Shown in pieces: positions 26,008-34,558 of a stretch of DNA of 34,558 bases (position 1 is the first letter of the stretch; each line of letters begins with the position of its first letter). The notes below the pieces were generated by a model. That model did not search any database, had not been told where the DNA came from, and saw only the letters and a list, made by a program, of their open reading frames with translations. The stretch comes from an uncultured Clostridia bacterium (GTDB lineage Bacteria; Bacillota; Clostridia; Christensenellales; CAG-917), in assembly GCA_947305865.1 (NCBI GenBank), contig CAMZEU010000005.1, positions 1 to 34,558 on the forward strand. Direction: 5' to 3'. Made by a program: the position numbers and the translations under genes.

Positions 26008-27396
26008 CTAGTCCTCCTTTATAGGCTCGATTGTGTACTTAACAACTTTTTCTTCTCTCTCTTTACGAGCTGCGAAGTATTTTTCTGTTACTTGTGGGAA
26101 AGCAATATATGATAGAACTTCTTCATCATTTCTTGCAATGCCCTTTAATTCTTCTTTTGTCTTTTCGAATACTGGTTCTAAGGAGTCTGCATATCTTCCT
26201 TCTACTGGTTTAACATCTCCTAAAACTTTCTTCTTAACATCTTCATTTATCTTTCCAGGAGCAGTGCCATATTCACCACGACAGTATGCAATAACTTCTT
26301 TAGAGATATTTTTATATCTCTCACCAGCGAGGACATTTGCTGTTGCTTGTACACCAACCATTTGGCTCATAGGTGTAACAAGTGGAGGATATCCTAAATC
26401 TTCTCTTACCTTTGGTGTTTCTTCTAAAACAGCATCAAATTTATCCATAGCATTTTGTGCTTTCAATTGTGAGATAAGGTTAGAAAGCATACCACCAGGA
26501 ATCTTGTATACAAGAGCATCTGAGTCTGTAGACAATGCCTTTGGATCTAACTTTCCTTCTTTTACAAATTGGTCTCTAATTGGTTTAAAGAAGTCATTTA
26601 CTTCTTTAAGAACCTTTGCATCCAATCCTGTATCATATCCAATTTGTGTTAATGCATAATGAATTGTTTCTGTTGAAGGTTGGCTTGTACCACCGCTGAA
26701 ACATGATGTTGCTGTATCTATAACATCTACGCCAGCTTCAACTGCTGCATAATATGTCATATAAGCCATACCTGTTGTGCAGTGTGTGTGAAGTACTACT
26801 GGAATCTTAACTTGCTTTTTAATTGCTGTGATAAGTTCTGTAGCCTCACCTGGACTCATTGTTCCAGCCATATCTTTAATACAGATTGTTTGTACACCCA
26901 AGTTTTCCATTTGTTTTGCATATTCTGCAAAAGCTTTAATGGTATGTACTGGGCTTTGGGTATAGGAAATAGTACCACTTACTGTTGCACCTTTCTTAAT
27001 TGCTTCGTCTGTTGCAACTTCAATGTTTCTAATATCATTGAGTGCATCAAAGATACGAATAATGTCTATACCATTGTCTACTGACTTATCTACAAACATT
27101 CTTACAACCTCGTCTGGATAATGCTTATAACCTAAAATGTTTTGTCCTCTTAATAACATTTGAAGTTTTGTATTTGGCATTCCCTTACGAATCTTTCTTA
27201 ATCTTTCCCATGGATCTTCATTGAGGTATCTTAAACATACATCAAATACTGCTCCACCCCAACATTCACTAGAATAATATCCAGCTTTGTCCATTGTTGG
27301 TAAGATATCTGCAAACATATCAAATGGCAATCTTGTTGCTATTAATGATTGGTTTGCATCACGTAACACTGTCTCGGTTAAACCGATCTTCTTCAT
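26008..27396 (-). CDS. oadA: Oxaloacetate decarboxylase alpha subunit (carboxyltransferase domain, no biotin domain)
   Basis: 462 aa; ETVLRDANQSLIATRLPFDMF, ECWGGAVFDVCLRYLNEDPWERLRKIRKGMPNTKLQMLLRGQNILGY, IFDALNDIRN, CIKDMAGTMSP, VVLHTHCTTGMA. Confidence 0.94.
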   Translation of the reverse strand: MKKIGLTETVLRDANQSLIATRLPFDMFADILPTMDKAGYYSSECWGGAVFDVCLRYLNEDPWERLRKIRKGMPNTKLQMLLRGQNILGYKHYPDEVVRMFVDKSVDNGIDIIRIFDALNDIRNIEVATDEAIKKGATVSGTISYTQSPVHTIKAFAEYAKQMENLGVQTICIKDMAGTMSPGEATELITAIKKQVKIPVVLHTHCTTGMAYMTYYAAVEAGVDVIDTATSCFSGGTSQPSTETIHYALTQIGYDTGLDAKVLKEVNDFFKPIRDQFVKEGKLDPKALSTDSDALVYKIPGGMLSNLISQLKAQNAMDKFDAVLEETPKVREDLGYPPLVTPMSQMVGVQATANVLAGERYKNISKEVIAYCRGEYGTAPGKINEDVKKKVLGDVKPVEGRYADSLEPVFEKTKEELKGIARNDEEVLSYIAFPQVTEKYFAARKEREEKVVKYTIEPIKED

Positions 27397-27422
27397 TTTG
27401 TTGCTCCTCCCAATTATATGTT

Positions 27423-28967
27423 TTATTGTTTTCTTTCGTTATGATAAAACCTCTGTTCTGGCATTTTTGATGTTTTTGCCTTCTTGGTCTTATCTGCTTG
27501 TTTATTGTTATTTTTTGGTTTCCCAACCGGTTTATTGCTTCTCTTGTTGTTGCTCTTTTTAGTGGCAACTTTCTTAGGTCCAGCCACCTCTATGGACAAC
27601 ACTCTCCCAAATGCCTTTATGCCATTAATGGCTAATATTTCGTCCTTATATTTGGCATCTATTTCCACGAAAGAGTATATGTCATGGATCTTGTATGCAT
27701 ATATGTCTCTCTTAGGCATATGGACTTTAGCACATATCATATTCTCTATATCTTTTTGTTCTGCACCATCTTTAGAACCTATATTCATAAAGAAACGAAC
27801 TGTTGGTACAGCAAACTTCTGTCCATCTTTCTTATTATTAGTAACTCCATCTATTATAAACTCAGTGAGTTTATTTTTGGAAGTGTTTTCACATAATTCT
27901 AGATTTTTCTTATCTTTTGGTGTACAGAAAGAATATGCTACTCCATTCTTATTAGCCCTTGCAGTTCTTCCAATTCTGTGTATGTATTGCTCTGGGATAT
28001 ATGGGATATCATAGTTGAATATTGCCTCAATTCCTTCTACATCTATTCCTCTTGATGCTACATCTGTTGCAACAAGAACATTTACATCATGAGCTTTAAA
28101 TAGTTTCATTGCCATATCTCTATCTCTTTGGTTCATATCTGAATGCAAGCACAAAGAGTTAATGTTGTCTTTGTTTAGTCTCTTGTTTAGATTTTCTACT
28201 CCGGCTTTAGTATTTAAAAATACTAATATATTCTTATATCCCTTCTGCCAGATTATCTCTTTAAGAGATGCGTATTTCTTTTCTTCGCTAATATGTAATA
28301 CATATTGCTTAATGTCTGGTATTTCTTGTCCGGCTACAGTTGTTTTAATACAAACAGCATCTTTTTGGTAGTTCTTAGATATTCCAACAATTTCTGGAGG
28401 TATTGTAGCTGAGAACATTGCTGTTTGAACATTCTTTCCCTTGAACTTAGAGAACACCTCGTCTATATATTCCCTGAATCCAATATCCAACATTTCATCC
28501 ACTTCATCTAATACAACTCTCTTTAGTCCACCAAGTTTTAATTGATTGTGATTGATATTGCTTACAACTCTTCCTAGTGTCGCAACAATGATTTGTGGTT
28601 TTTGCCTTAAATATGCAAGTTGTCTATCTAAATTCTGTCCGCCATATATAGGAGCAATCTTTAATCCTTCTACTCCACTTGCCATTTTCTTGAGTTCTTG
28701 GGCAACTTGAATGGTGAGTTCTCTTGTGGGTGTGAGAATTATGGTTTCGGTACATTTTGCATTAACATCTGACATATTGATGATTGGTATACCAAATGCA
28801 GCCGTCTTTCCTGTACCAGTTGGTGCTTGCACTAAAACATCTTTGCCACTAAGAATCAAAGGGATAGCCTGCTCCTGTACTGGAGTAGTTTCAATGAAGC
28901 CTAATTTGTTTACACCAATTAGGACATCTTCTCTTATTCCTTCATTTCTTAATTGCGAAAAATTCAT
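27423..28967 (-). CDS. DEAD-box ATP-dependent RNA helicase with DbpA-type RNA-binding domain and basic tail
   Basis: 514 aa; APTGTGKTAAFGIP, TPTRELTIQ, DEVDEMLD, FSATIPPE, ATDVASRGIDVEGIEAIFNYDIPYIPEQYIHRIGRTARA; C-terminal MNIGSKDGAEQKDIENMI..IYSFVEIDAKYKDEILAINGIKAFGRVLSIEVA; Lys/Asn-rich tail. Confidence 0.95.
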   Translation of the reverse strand: MNFSQLRNEGIREDVLIGVNKLGFIETTPVQEQAIPLILSGKDVLVQAPTGTGKTAAFGIPIINMSDVNAKCTETIILTPTRELTIQVAQELKKMASGVEGLKIAPIYGGQNLDRQLAYLRQKPQIIVATLGRVVSNINHNQLKLGGLKRVVLDEVDEMLDIGFREYIDEVFSKFKGKNVQTAMFSATIPPEIVGISKNYQKDAVCIKTTVAGQEIPDIKQYVLHISEEKKYASLKEIIWQKGYKNILVFLNTKAGVENLNKRLNKDNINSLCLHSDMNQRDRDMAMKLFKAHDVNVLVATDVASRGIDVEGIEAIFNYDIPYIPEQYIHRIGRTARANKNGVAYSFCTPKDKKNLELCENTSKNKLTEFIIDGVTNNKKDGQKFAVPTVRFFMNIGSKDGAEQKDIENMICAKVHMPKRDIYAYKIHDIYSFVEIDAKYKDEILAINGIKAFGRVLSIEVAGPKKVATKKSNNKRSNKPVGKPKNNNKQADKTKKAKTSKMPEQRFYHNERKQ

Positions 28968-28987
28968 AATCCCCTCTAGATAAAGAG

Positions 28988-28993
28988 ATTATA
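28988..28993 (-). promoter_or_regulatory. Extended -10 element upstream of the DEAD-box helicase
   Basis: Minus strand TGGTATAAT; -35 weak (TTCATA, 17 nt upstream). Confidence 0.4.
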
Positions 28994-29044
28994 CCACAAA
29001 TAAAAAATAATATGAATATGATTTTTTAGAAAAGCCTATAATAT

Positions 29045-30934
29045 TTAGTTATTCAAACTTTCCCATTCTTCAACAAATGGTTCTAATTGTTTGTTAAGTT
29101 CATCTATTTGTTTTTGAATTTCTTCTATCTTTTTATAATCCGAGAAAACTTCACTGGAATTGAGCTTATCTTTTAACTTTTGAATCTCGTTCTCAATCTT
29201 TTGGATTTTATCTTCTAAAACCATTATTCTATGTTTTCTTCTAGCCTCAAGAGTGCTATCTGATACTCTCTTGCCTTTTTTATTCTTGACTTCCTTTACT
29301 TCTTCAGCAGCAATCTCTTCTTCTTGTTCTTGCATTAAGAGTTCGTAGTCTGCATATGTACCATCATACAAAGAAAGCTCTCCATTCTTAAATACACCAA
29401 GTCTATTACAAACTCTGTTGATGAGATATCTGTCATGAGAAACAACTATTACTGTTCCAGAATAATTCTTTAGGAAGTCTTCAAATGTTTCCTTCCCAAC
29501 AATGTCCATATGGTTTGTTGGTTCGTCTAAGATTAAAACATTTGGTCTGTGCTTCATTATCTTGCATAGCGCCAATCTTACCTTTTCACCACCAGACAAA
29601 TCACAAACTCTCTTAAAAACATCATCTCCAACAAGCATGAAAGAAGCCAGTGCAGATCTTGCCTCTGTTTGATTTAAAAGTGGGAACTCATTTCTAAATT
29701 CATCTAGTACAGTTTCAGTTGAATAAGACTGTGTTGCGGTCTGGTCAAAGTATCCAACTTTGGAGTTTAGACCGAAATAACATATGCCAGATAATGGTGG
29801 TAGCATTTTCATTATTGTATGCAAAAGCGTAGTTTTACCACATCCATTTGCTCCGATAAACCCTAGTTTTTGTCCTTTCTTAACGATTGTATTGATTTGT
29901 CCTAATGGTTCGTTATAACCAAATACAAGGTCTTCCATAACTATGGTATTTTCTACTGATTCGTAGTCCGGAGAGAAGTTTGCATGGAAGGTTCTAGTGT
30001 CTGCTTTTAGTGGCATAGCAATAGTTCCCATTCTTTCTATTTGGCTTAATTTCGCTTGTGCCATGGCTGCTTTGTTCGCCTTATATCTAAACTTCTCAAC
30101 TATTCTCATTAGTCTCTCAACTTCCTTTTGTTTAAGAGACATATCCTTTACTGCTTTCTCATAATCTTGTTGTTTTTGCTCTACAAATTGAGAGTAATTG
30201 CCTTTATATCTTTTGGTTTCTCCGTACTCGATTTCATAAACAATATTGATAGATCTATCCAAGAACATTCTGTCGTGAGATACAACAACAAATGCATTCT
30301 TATAATCTCTTAGATAGTTTTCTAGCCATTCAATAGCCTCAAAATCTAAGTGGTTTGTAGGTTCGTCTAGCAATAATAAATCTGGTTTAGAAAGTAATAG
30401 TTTTAGAAGAGCAATCTTTGTCCTTTGTCCTCCAGAGAATTGGTTAAGAGGTTTCTTCTTGTCTTCGTCGCTAAATCCAAACTTTTTAATTGCTGTTAAA
30501 ACTTCTTTCTTATAGGTATAGCCACCATTGTATTCATATTGGCTCATAAGATGGTCATAAGACTTTACGGCCTCTTCTGTACCATCTTTTTCCATTGTTT
30601 CTAATGCTTGTGCAATTTTATTCTCTAACTCTAGTAATGGGGCATATGCCTTCATGACCTCATCTAACATACAAACATTAGGATCTGAAAAAGCAACTTG
30701 CTCTAAATAACCAATAGTTGGTTTACCAGTAGTATAAAATCCTAGGTTTTCATCTCCTATTCCTTTAACTAATTCAACTTCACCTGCTATTGCCTTTAAA
30801 AGCGTGGTTTTTCCACATCCATTTCTTCCAACTAATGCGATTTTCTCGTTTTCTCTAATAGTAAAGTTGATGCTGCTTAATACAGCAACACCATCATATT
30901 CTACAGAACCATTAGTTATTGAAATCTGAAACAT
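29045..30934 (-). CDS. ABC-F family ATPase (YdiF/Uup-like) with C-terminal coiled coil
   Basis: 629 aa; two ATPase domains ([16 protein letters not shown] / FSGGQRTKIALLKLLLSKPDLLLLDEPTNHLDFEA and [14 protein letters not shown] / LSGGEKVRLALCKIMKHRPNVLILDEPTNHMDIV), no TM segments, charged linker and C-terminal coiled coil. Confidence 0.94.
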   Translation of the reverse strand: MFQISITNGSVEYDGVAVLSSINFTIRENEKIALVGRNGCGKTTLLKAIAGEVELVKGIGDENLGFYTTGKPTIGYLEQVAFSDPNVCMLDEVMKAYAPLLELENKIAQALETMEKDGTEEAVKSYDHLMSQYEYNGGYTYKKEVLTAIKKFGFSDEDKKKPLNQFSGGQRTKIALLKLLLSKPDLLLLDEPTNHLDFEAIEWLENYLRDYKNAFVVVSHDRMFLDRSINIVYEIEYGETKRYKGNYSQFVEQKQQDYEKAVKDMSLKQKEVERLMRIVEKFRYKANKAAMAQAKLSQIERMGTIAMPLKADTRTFHANFSPDYESVENTIVMEDLVFGYNEPLGQINTIVKKGQKLGFIGANGCGKTTLLHTIMKMLPPLSGICYFGLNSKVGYFDQTATQSYSTETVLDEFRNEFPLLNQTEARSALASFMLVGDDVFKRVCDLSGGEKVRLALCKIMKHRPNVLILDEPTNHMDIVGKETFEDFLKNYSGTVIVVSHDRYLINRVCNRLGVFKNGELSLYDGTYADYELLMQEQEEEIAAEEVKEVKNKKGKRVSDSTLEARRKHRIMVLEDKIQKIENEIQKLKDKLNSSEVFSDYKKIEEIQKQIDELNKQLEPFVEEWESLNN

Positions 30935-30935
30935 A

Positions 30936-32237
30936 TTATTCTATTCTTCCTAATACAACCTTTCTTAACTCTGCTTTATCTTTAGATATAGTAGTGCTTT
31001 CTGCAAGTTTTTTCTCTGCTTGTTCAAACTTGGACTTATCTGAAGTATGCATTACGGCTATTGTATCGCCTTTCTCGACATATTCTCCCAAGCTCTTAAC
31101 AATCTTTATACCTGCACTAAAATCTATCTTATCTTCTATCTTGTTTCGTCCAGCGCCTAAGTATAATGAAGCAAGTCCATATCCCTCTGTATTAACATAT
31201 GAGATATAACCGGATTTATTAGCTACAAATTCTTTTGTTTCACCGAGGTCAAATAAAGATGTATCTTCAAGATATCTAACGTCTCCACCTTGTTCTTTAA
31301 CCATTTCATAGAACTTCTTGTATGCTGAGCCGTTTTCTAGGTTCTTTCGTGCAATTTCTCTACACTCTTCTAAAGTTCCCATGCCTGCAAGATTTATCAT
31401 ATTTGCTGTAAGTTCTATAGAAAGGTCTACTAACCTCTCGTTTCCTTTTCCAGTCTTAAGAACATTAATTGCTTCTATAACCTCAATGCTATTTCCTATT
31501 GTATATCCAAGAGGTTGATTCATATCTGTTAAAACAGCAACTGTTTTCTTTCCTGCAGCATTACCTATATCTACCATTACTCTTGCAAGAGTTATGCCAT
31601 CATCTATTTTTTTATTAAAACTACCATTGCCTACAGTTACTTCTAAAACTATTCCATCATCTGCGGCTGCGAGTTTCTTGCCCATAATACTAGATGCAAT
31701 TAGAGGAAGGCTATCTACTGTTGCTGTTACGTCTCTTAATGCATATATCTTTTTATCTGCTGGAGCAAGTTCTTGGCTTTGTCCAATAACACTTACACCA
31801 ACTTTATTAACTATTTCTTGGAACCTGTCTATAGAAAGTGATGTTTGATATCCTGGGATTGATTCTAACTTGTCTACTGTTCCGCCAGTGTGTCCTAAAC
31901 CTCTTCCACTAATCTTTGCAACTTTAATGCCACAAGCAGCCGCAAGTGGTGCAACTACGAATGTTGTCTTATCTCCAACACCACCTGTTGAATGTTTGTC
32001 TGCTTTGTATCCCTTAACATCTTTAAGATTAACATGGTCTCCAGAGTTTTCTATACATCTTGTTAATGTAACAGTCTCTCTAGTTGACATACCTTGATAA
32101 TATACTGCCAACAAAAATGCGGACATTTGATAATCCGGAATAGAGCCTCCCATATAACCACTAATGGCATATTTTATTTCGTCATCTGTTAGCTCAAAGC
32201 CGTTTCGCTTCTTTTTGATAATATCGCACATTCTCAT
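30936..32237 (-). CDS. pdp: Pyrimidine-nucleoside phosphorylase / thymidine phosphorylase
   Basis: 433 aa; DIIKKKRNGFELTDDEIKYAISGYMGGSIPDYQMSAFLLAVYYQGMS, KADKHSTGGVGDKTTFVVAPLAAACGIKVAKISGRGLGHTGGTVDKLESIPGY. Confidence 0.95.
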   Translation of the reverse strand: MRMCDIIKKKRNGFELTDDEIKYAISGYMGGSIPDYQMSAFLLAVYYQGMSTRETVTLTRCIENSGDHVNLKDVKGYKADKHSTGGVGDKTTFVVAPLAAACGIKVAKISGRGLGHTGGTVDKLESIPGYQTSLSIDRFQEIVNKVGVSVIGQSQELAPADKKIYALRDVTATVDSLPLIASSIMGKKLAAADDGIVLEVTVGNGSFNKKIDDGITLARVMVDIGNAAGKKTVAVLTDMNQPLGYTIGNSIEVIEAINVLKTGKGNERLVDLSIELTANMINLAGMGTLEECREIARKNLENGSAYKKFYEMVKEQGGDVRYLEDTSLFDLGETKEFVANKSGYISYVNTEGYGLASLYLGAGRNKIEDKIDFSAGIKIVKSLGEYVEKGDTIAVMHTSDKSKFEQAEKKLAESTTISKDKAELRKVVLGRIE

Positions 32238-32240
32238 AGT

Positions 32241-32639
32241 TTATTTCTCCAATTTAAACGATAAAGGTAGTAGTTCTGCAAAAAGAAATGTTTTATAATC
32301 ATCCTTACTTTTTGCTAGAATAACATCAAAATCTTCTCTAACAAACTCTGATAAAGCCTGTCTACAAGCGCCACAAGGAGGAGTGATTTCACCAGAACTA
32401 GACACTATTGCAATGCCTATAAAATCTCTTTCTCCTTCGCTTACAGCCTTAAATAAAGCCACTCTTTCTGCGCACATTGAGGTTGGATAAGCACCATTTT
32501 CTATGTTGCATCCTCTATATATATTCCCATCTTTACAAAGGATAGCAGCACCTACTGCAAACTTTGAATATGGGCTATAACTATTGCTTTTAGCCTCTAT
32601 TGCTGCCTCTATTAATTTAGAAATAATTACATTATCCAT
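32241..32639 (-). CDS. cdd: Cytidine deaminase
   Basis: 132 aa; SYSPYSKFAVGAAILCKDG, GCNIENGAYPTSMCAERVALFKAVSEG, PPCGACRQALSEF. Confidence 0.96.
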   Translation of the reverse strand: MDNVIISKLIEAAIEAKSNSYSPYSKFAVGAAILCKDGNIYRGCNIENGAYPTSMCAERVALFKAVSEGERDFIGIAIVSSSGEITPPCGACRQALSEFVREDFDVILAKSKDDYKTFLFAELLPLSFKLEK

Positions 32640-33801
32640 TGTATATTTCCTCCCAGAAAGATGTACCTTCTATATCTCCATCCATATCAAAACTAGACAA
32701 AATACTCTTTGCCATATCTGCAAATGTATATCTTATACCCAAGTCTTTACTCTTAATTTTTTTGCCATATGCCAGCAAGAATACATACTCCCTGCTGTGG
32801 TCTGTACTTGGTGTAATTGGATCACATCCATGGTCTGCTGATATAAGTAAATAATCATCTTCTCCAAGTTCGTTCATAAATGTTCCGAGCCATTTATCAA
32901 ACTCTGTGATAGCTTTTGCATAGCCATCTACATCATTCCTATGGCCATAGAGCATATCAAAGTCTACTAGGTTTACAAAACATATACCTTTGAAGTCTTT
33001 CTTAAGATATTCACTTGTTTTTTGCATCCCATCTGTATTACCAGTAGTTCTTACAAACTCACTAATACCTTTCCCGGCAAAGATATCATATATCTTTCCT
33101 ACACCAATTGTATCTAATCCGTTTCTCATCATTATATCCAACATTGTATCCTTTGGTGGTTTTAGTGAGAAATCGTGCCTATTGCTTGTTCTAACGAAGT
33201 TAGGATACTCTCCGACAAATGGTCTAGCGATTACTCTACCAACGCCGTGTTCGCCTTGTAGAAGGTTTCTAGCGATTTCACAGACCCTATATAACTCTTC
33301 AACAGGGACTATATCTTCATGTGCTGCTATTTGGAATACGCTGTCTGCAGACGTATAGACAATTAATGCCTTTTCTTTTATATGTTGTTCTCCATAATCT
33401 TTGATTACTTCTGTACCAGAATATGGCTTGTTGCATATGGTTTTATATCCAGATTGTCTTTCAAACTCTTTTATTACTTCTTCTGGGAAACCATTTGGAT
33501 ATGTTGGAAATGGTTTATTAGATACTAATCCTGCTATTTCCCAATGTCCTGTGGTTGTATCCTTACCCTTGCTTCTTTCTGCGAATTTTCCATATGCTCC
33601 AAGAGGTTTTGCAACCTTTTCTCCTGCGCAATCACAGCCATCTATATTAAATAGACCCAATTTCTGCATATTTGGAGCATTAAAGAAAGTAGATGTGGAA
33701 ACCGAACGTAGTGTATTACTTCCTACATCATTAAAATCTGCAGCATCTGGCATTTCACCTATACCAAAGCTATCTAGGATTATAAAGAACAGTCTTTTCA
33801 T
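32632..33801 (-). CDS. deoB: Phosphopentomutase
   Basis: 389 aa; MKRLFFIILDSFGIGEMPDAADFNDVGSNTLRS, KGKDTTTGHWEIAGL, ISADHGCDPITPSTDHSREYVFLLAYG. Confidence 0.96.
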   Translation of the reverse strand: MKRLFFIILDSFGIGEMPDAADFNDVGSNTLRSVSTSTFFNAPNMQKLGLFNIDGCDCAGEKVAKPLGAYGKFAERSKGKDTTTGHWEIAGLVSNKPFPTYPNGFPEEVIKEFERQSGYKTICNKPYSGTEVIKDYGEQHIKEKALIVYTSADSVFQIAAHEDIVPVEELYRVCEIARNLLQGEHGVGRVIARPFVGEYPNFVRTSNRHDFSLKPPKDTMLDIMMRNGLDTIGVGKIYDIFAGKGISEFVRTTGNTDGMQKTSEYLKKDFKGICFVNLVDFDMLYGHRNDVDGYAKAITEFDKWLGTFMNELGEDDYLLISADHGCDPITPSTDHSREYVFLLAYGKKIKSKDLGIRYTFADMAKSILSSFDMDGDIEGTSFWEEIYNG

Positions 33802-34499
33802 GCTAATTCTAATGAAAGTTTCATCATATCCTCAAAGGATGTTTGTCTTTCTTCTGCACTTAATGCTTCACCTGTTACTAAGCTATCACTAATAGTGCAA
33901 ATAGTTAGTGCTTTTTTCTTTGCCTTTTCTGCAACAGCATACAATGCTGCACTTTCCATTTCTACTGCCACAGCACCCATTGCTACAAACTCATCATTTC
34001 CTCTTGTTCCATAGAATACATCTGAAGAAAATAGTGGTGCCACTTTATATCTTAAGTTCATTTCTTTTGCAATTTGTTCAGCTTTTTGGAGTAATTCCTT
34101 GTCTGGAAGTGCTGGGATATTTTCTCCAATATATTCTTGTATGAATGTGGAATGATAGAAAGATTGGCTACCAAGTACTATATCTCCAACATTAATATCT
34201 TTTACCAAAGCACCAGCAGAACCAACTCTTATAATTGTTTGGATATCATAGAAATTAAACAATTCATGTGCATATATACCAATTGCTGGCATACCCATAC
34301 CAGAAGCCATTACAGATACCTTTTTACCCTTATAGTATCCAGTATACCCTTGCACTCCTCTTACATTGTTAACTAGCTTTGCATCCTCTAGGAATCTTTG
34401 TGCTATATATTGAGATCTTAATGGATCTCCTGGCATTAATACAGTTTGCCCAAAATCTTCAATTCCGGCTGTTATATGTGGTGTTGGTACGTTTTTCAT
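33798..34499 (-). CDS. deoD: Purine-nucleoside phosphorylase (DeoD type)
   Basis: 233 aa; MKNVPTPHITAGIEDFGQTVLMPGDPLRSQYIAQRFLEDAKLVNNVRGVQGYTGYYKGKKVSVMASGMGMPAIGIYAHELF, AVEMESAALYAVA. Confidence 0.96.
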   Translation of the reverse strand: MKNVPTPHITAGIEDFGQTVLMPGDPLRSQYIAQRFLEDAKLVNNVRGVQGYTGYYKGKKVSVMASGMGMPAIGIYAHELFNFYDIQTIIRVGSAGALVKDINVGDIVLGSQSFYHSTFIQEYIGENIPALPDKELLQKAEQIAKEMNLRYKVAPLFSSDVFYGTRGNDEFVAMGAVAVEMESAALYAVAEKAKKKALTICTISDSLVTGEALSAEERQTSFEDMMKLSLELA

Positions 34500-34558
34500 T
34501 TCCCTAATTGCTCCTTTGCTATCTTGACCAAAGCACTTGTTCCTAATCTAGATGCACC
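34496..34558 (-). CDS. deoC: Deoxyribose-phosphate aldolase, C-terminal end only (truncated by window edge)
   Basis: Minus-strand translation of the last 63 nt: GASRLGTSALVKIAKEQLGK*, matching the DeoC C-terminal RxGTS motif; ATGA overlap with deoD. Not in the ORF track. Confidence 0.75.
   Translation of the reverse strand, partial: GASRLGTSALVKIAKEQLGK

Noticed and set aside
24049-26659. Plus-strand ORFs of 165 and 208 aa opposite oadB and oadA
   Set aside because: Antisense shadows of conserved decarboxylase subunits; translation lacks domain signatures.
27484-28014. 176 aa plus-strand hydrophobic ORF opposite the DEAD-box helicase tail
   Set aside because: Leu-rich run is the complement of the Lys/Asn-rich helicase tail; not a credible membrane protein gene.
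28972-28990. Small CTCT/AGAG hairpin upstream of the helicase
   Set aside because: Only about 4 bp stem without a U-tract; likely chance around the RBS and -10.
32989-33892. Plus-strand ORFs of 122 and 163 aa opposite deoB
   Set aside because: Antisense to phosphopentomutase, whose motifs are unambiguous.
1-34558. Possible mobile, phage, CRISPR or defence island
   Set aside because: No transposase, integrase, phage, toxin-antitoxin, restriction or Cas motifs and no spaced direct-repeat array were seen; gene content is core metabolism.
1-34558. Possible alternative genetic code (TGA or TAG reassigned)
   Set aside because: TGA ends fbp and deoC at the expected C-termini, TAA ends most other genes, and the conserved proteins read through without needing stop reassignment.

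Overview
AT-rich bacterial chromosome segment, probably an anaerobic Firmicute/Clostridia-like organism (inferred from gene content and low GC). It is densely packed with complete genes. I saw no rRNA, tRNA, CRISPR array, transposase or phage gene. From left to right: (1) a minus-strand redox/metal locus with a truncated Fe-S/FAD GltD-like oxidoreductase (missed by the ORF track because it runs off the left edge), a HypB-like GTPase, an FAD amine-oxidase-like protein, a second HypB-like GTPase and a TetR regulator; divergent from it is a FecCD/FecE/FecB-type ABC importer with a SAM methyltransferase; (2) a sodium:solute symporter; (3) a two-gene SufC/SufB-like (SMS-type) Fe-S assembly operon; (4) malic enzyme; (5) two consecutive ATPase-FtsX permease fusion ABC proteins; (6) class III FBPase overlapping birA; (7) a U32 peptidase-family protein; (8) a split Na+-translocating oxaloacetate decarboxylase operon (A, G, biotin carrier, B); (9) a DEAD-box helicase; (10) a deo-type nucleoside salvage operon (deoC partial, deoD, deoB, cdd, pdp) ending in an ABC-F ATPase. 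The best leads are the paired HypB-like GTPases with no hydrogenase in view, tied to a TetR/ABC-importer/flavoprotein locus with palindromes on its promoters, and an intrinsic terminator for birA that lies inside the 3' coding end of the convergent U32 gene. Most of the rest is ordinary housekeeping metabolism. I cannot claim a clearly new defence-type or mobile system here.
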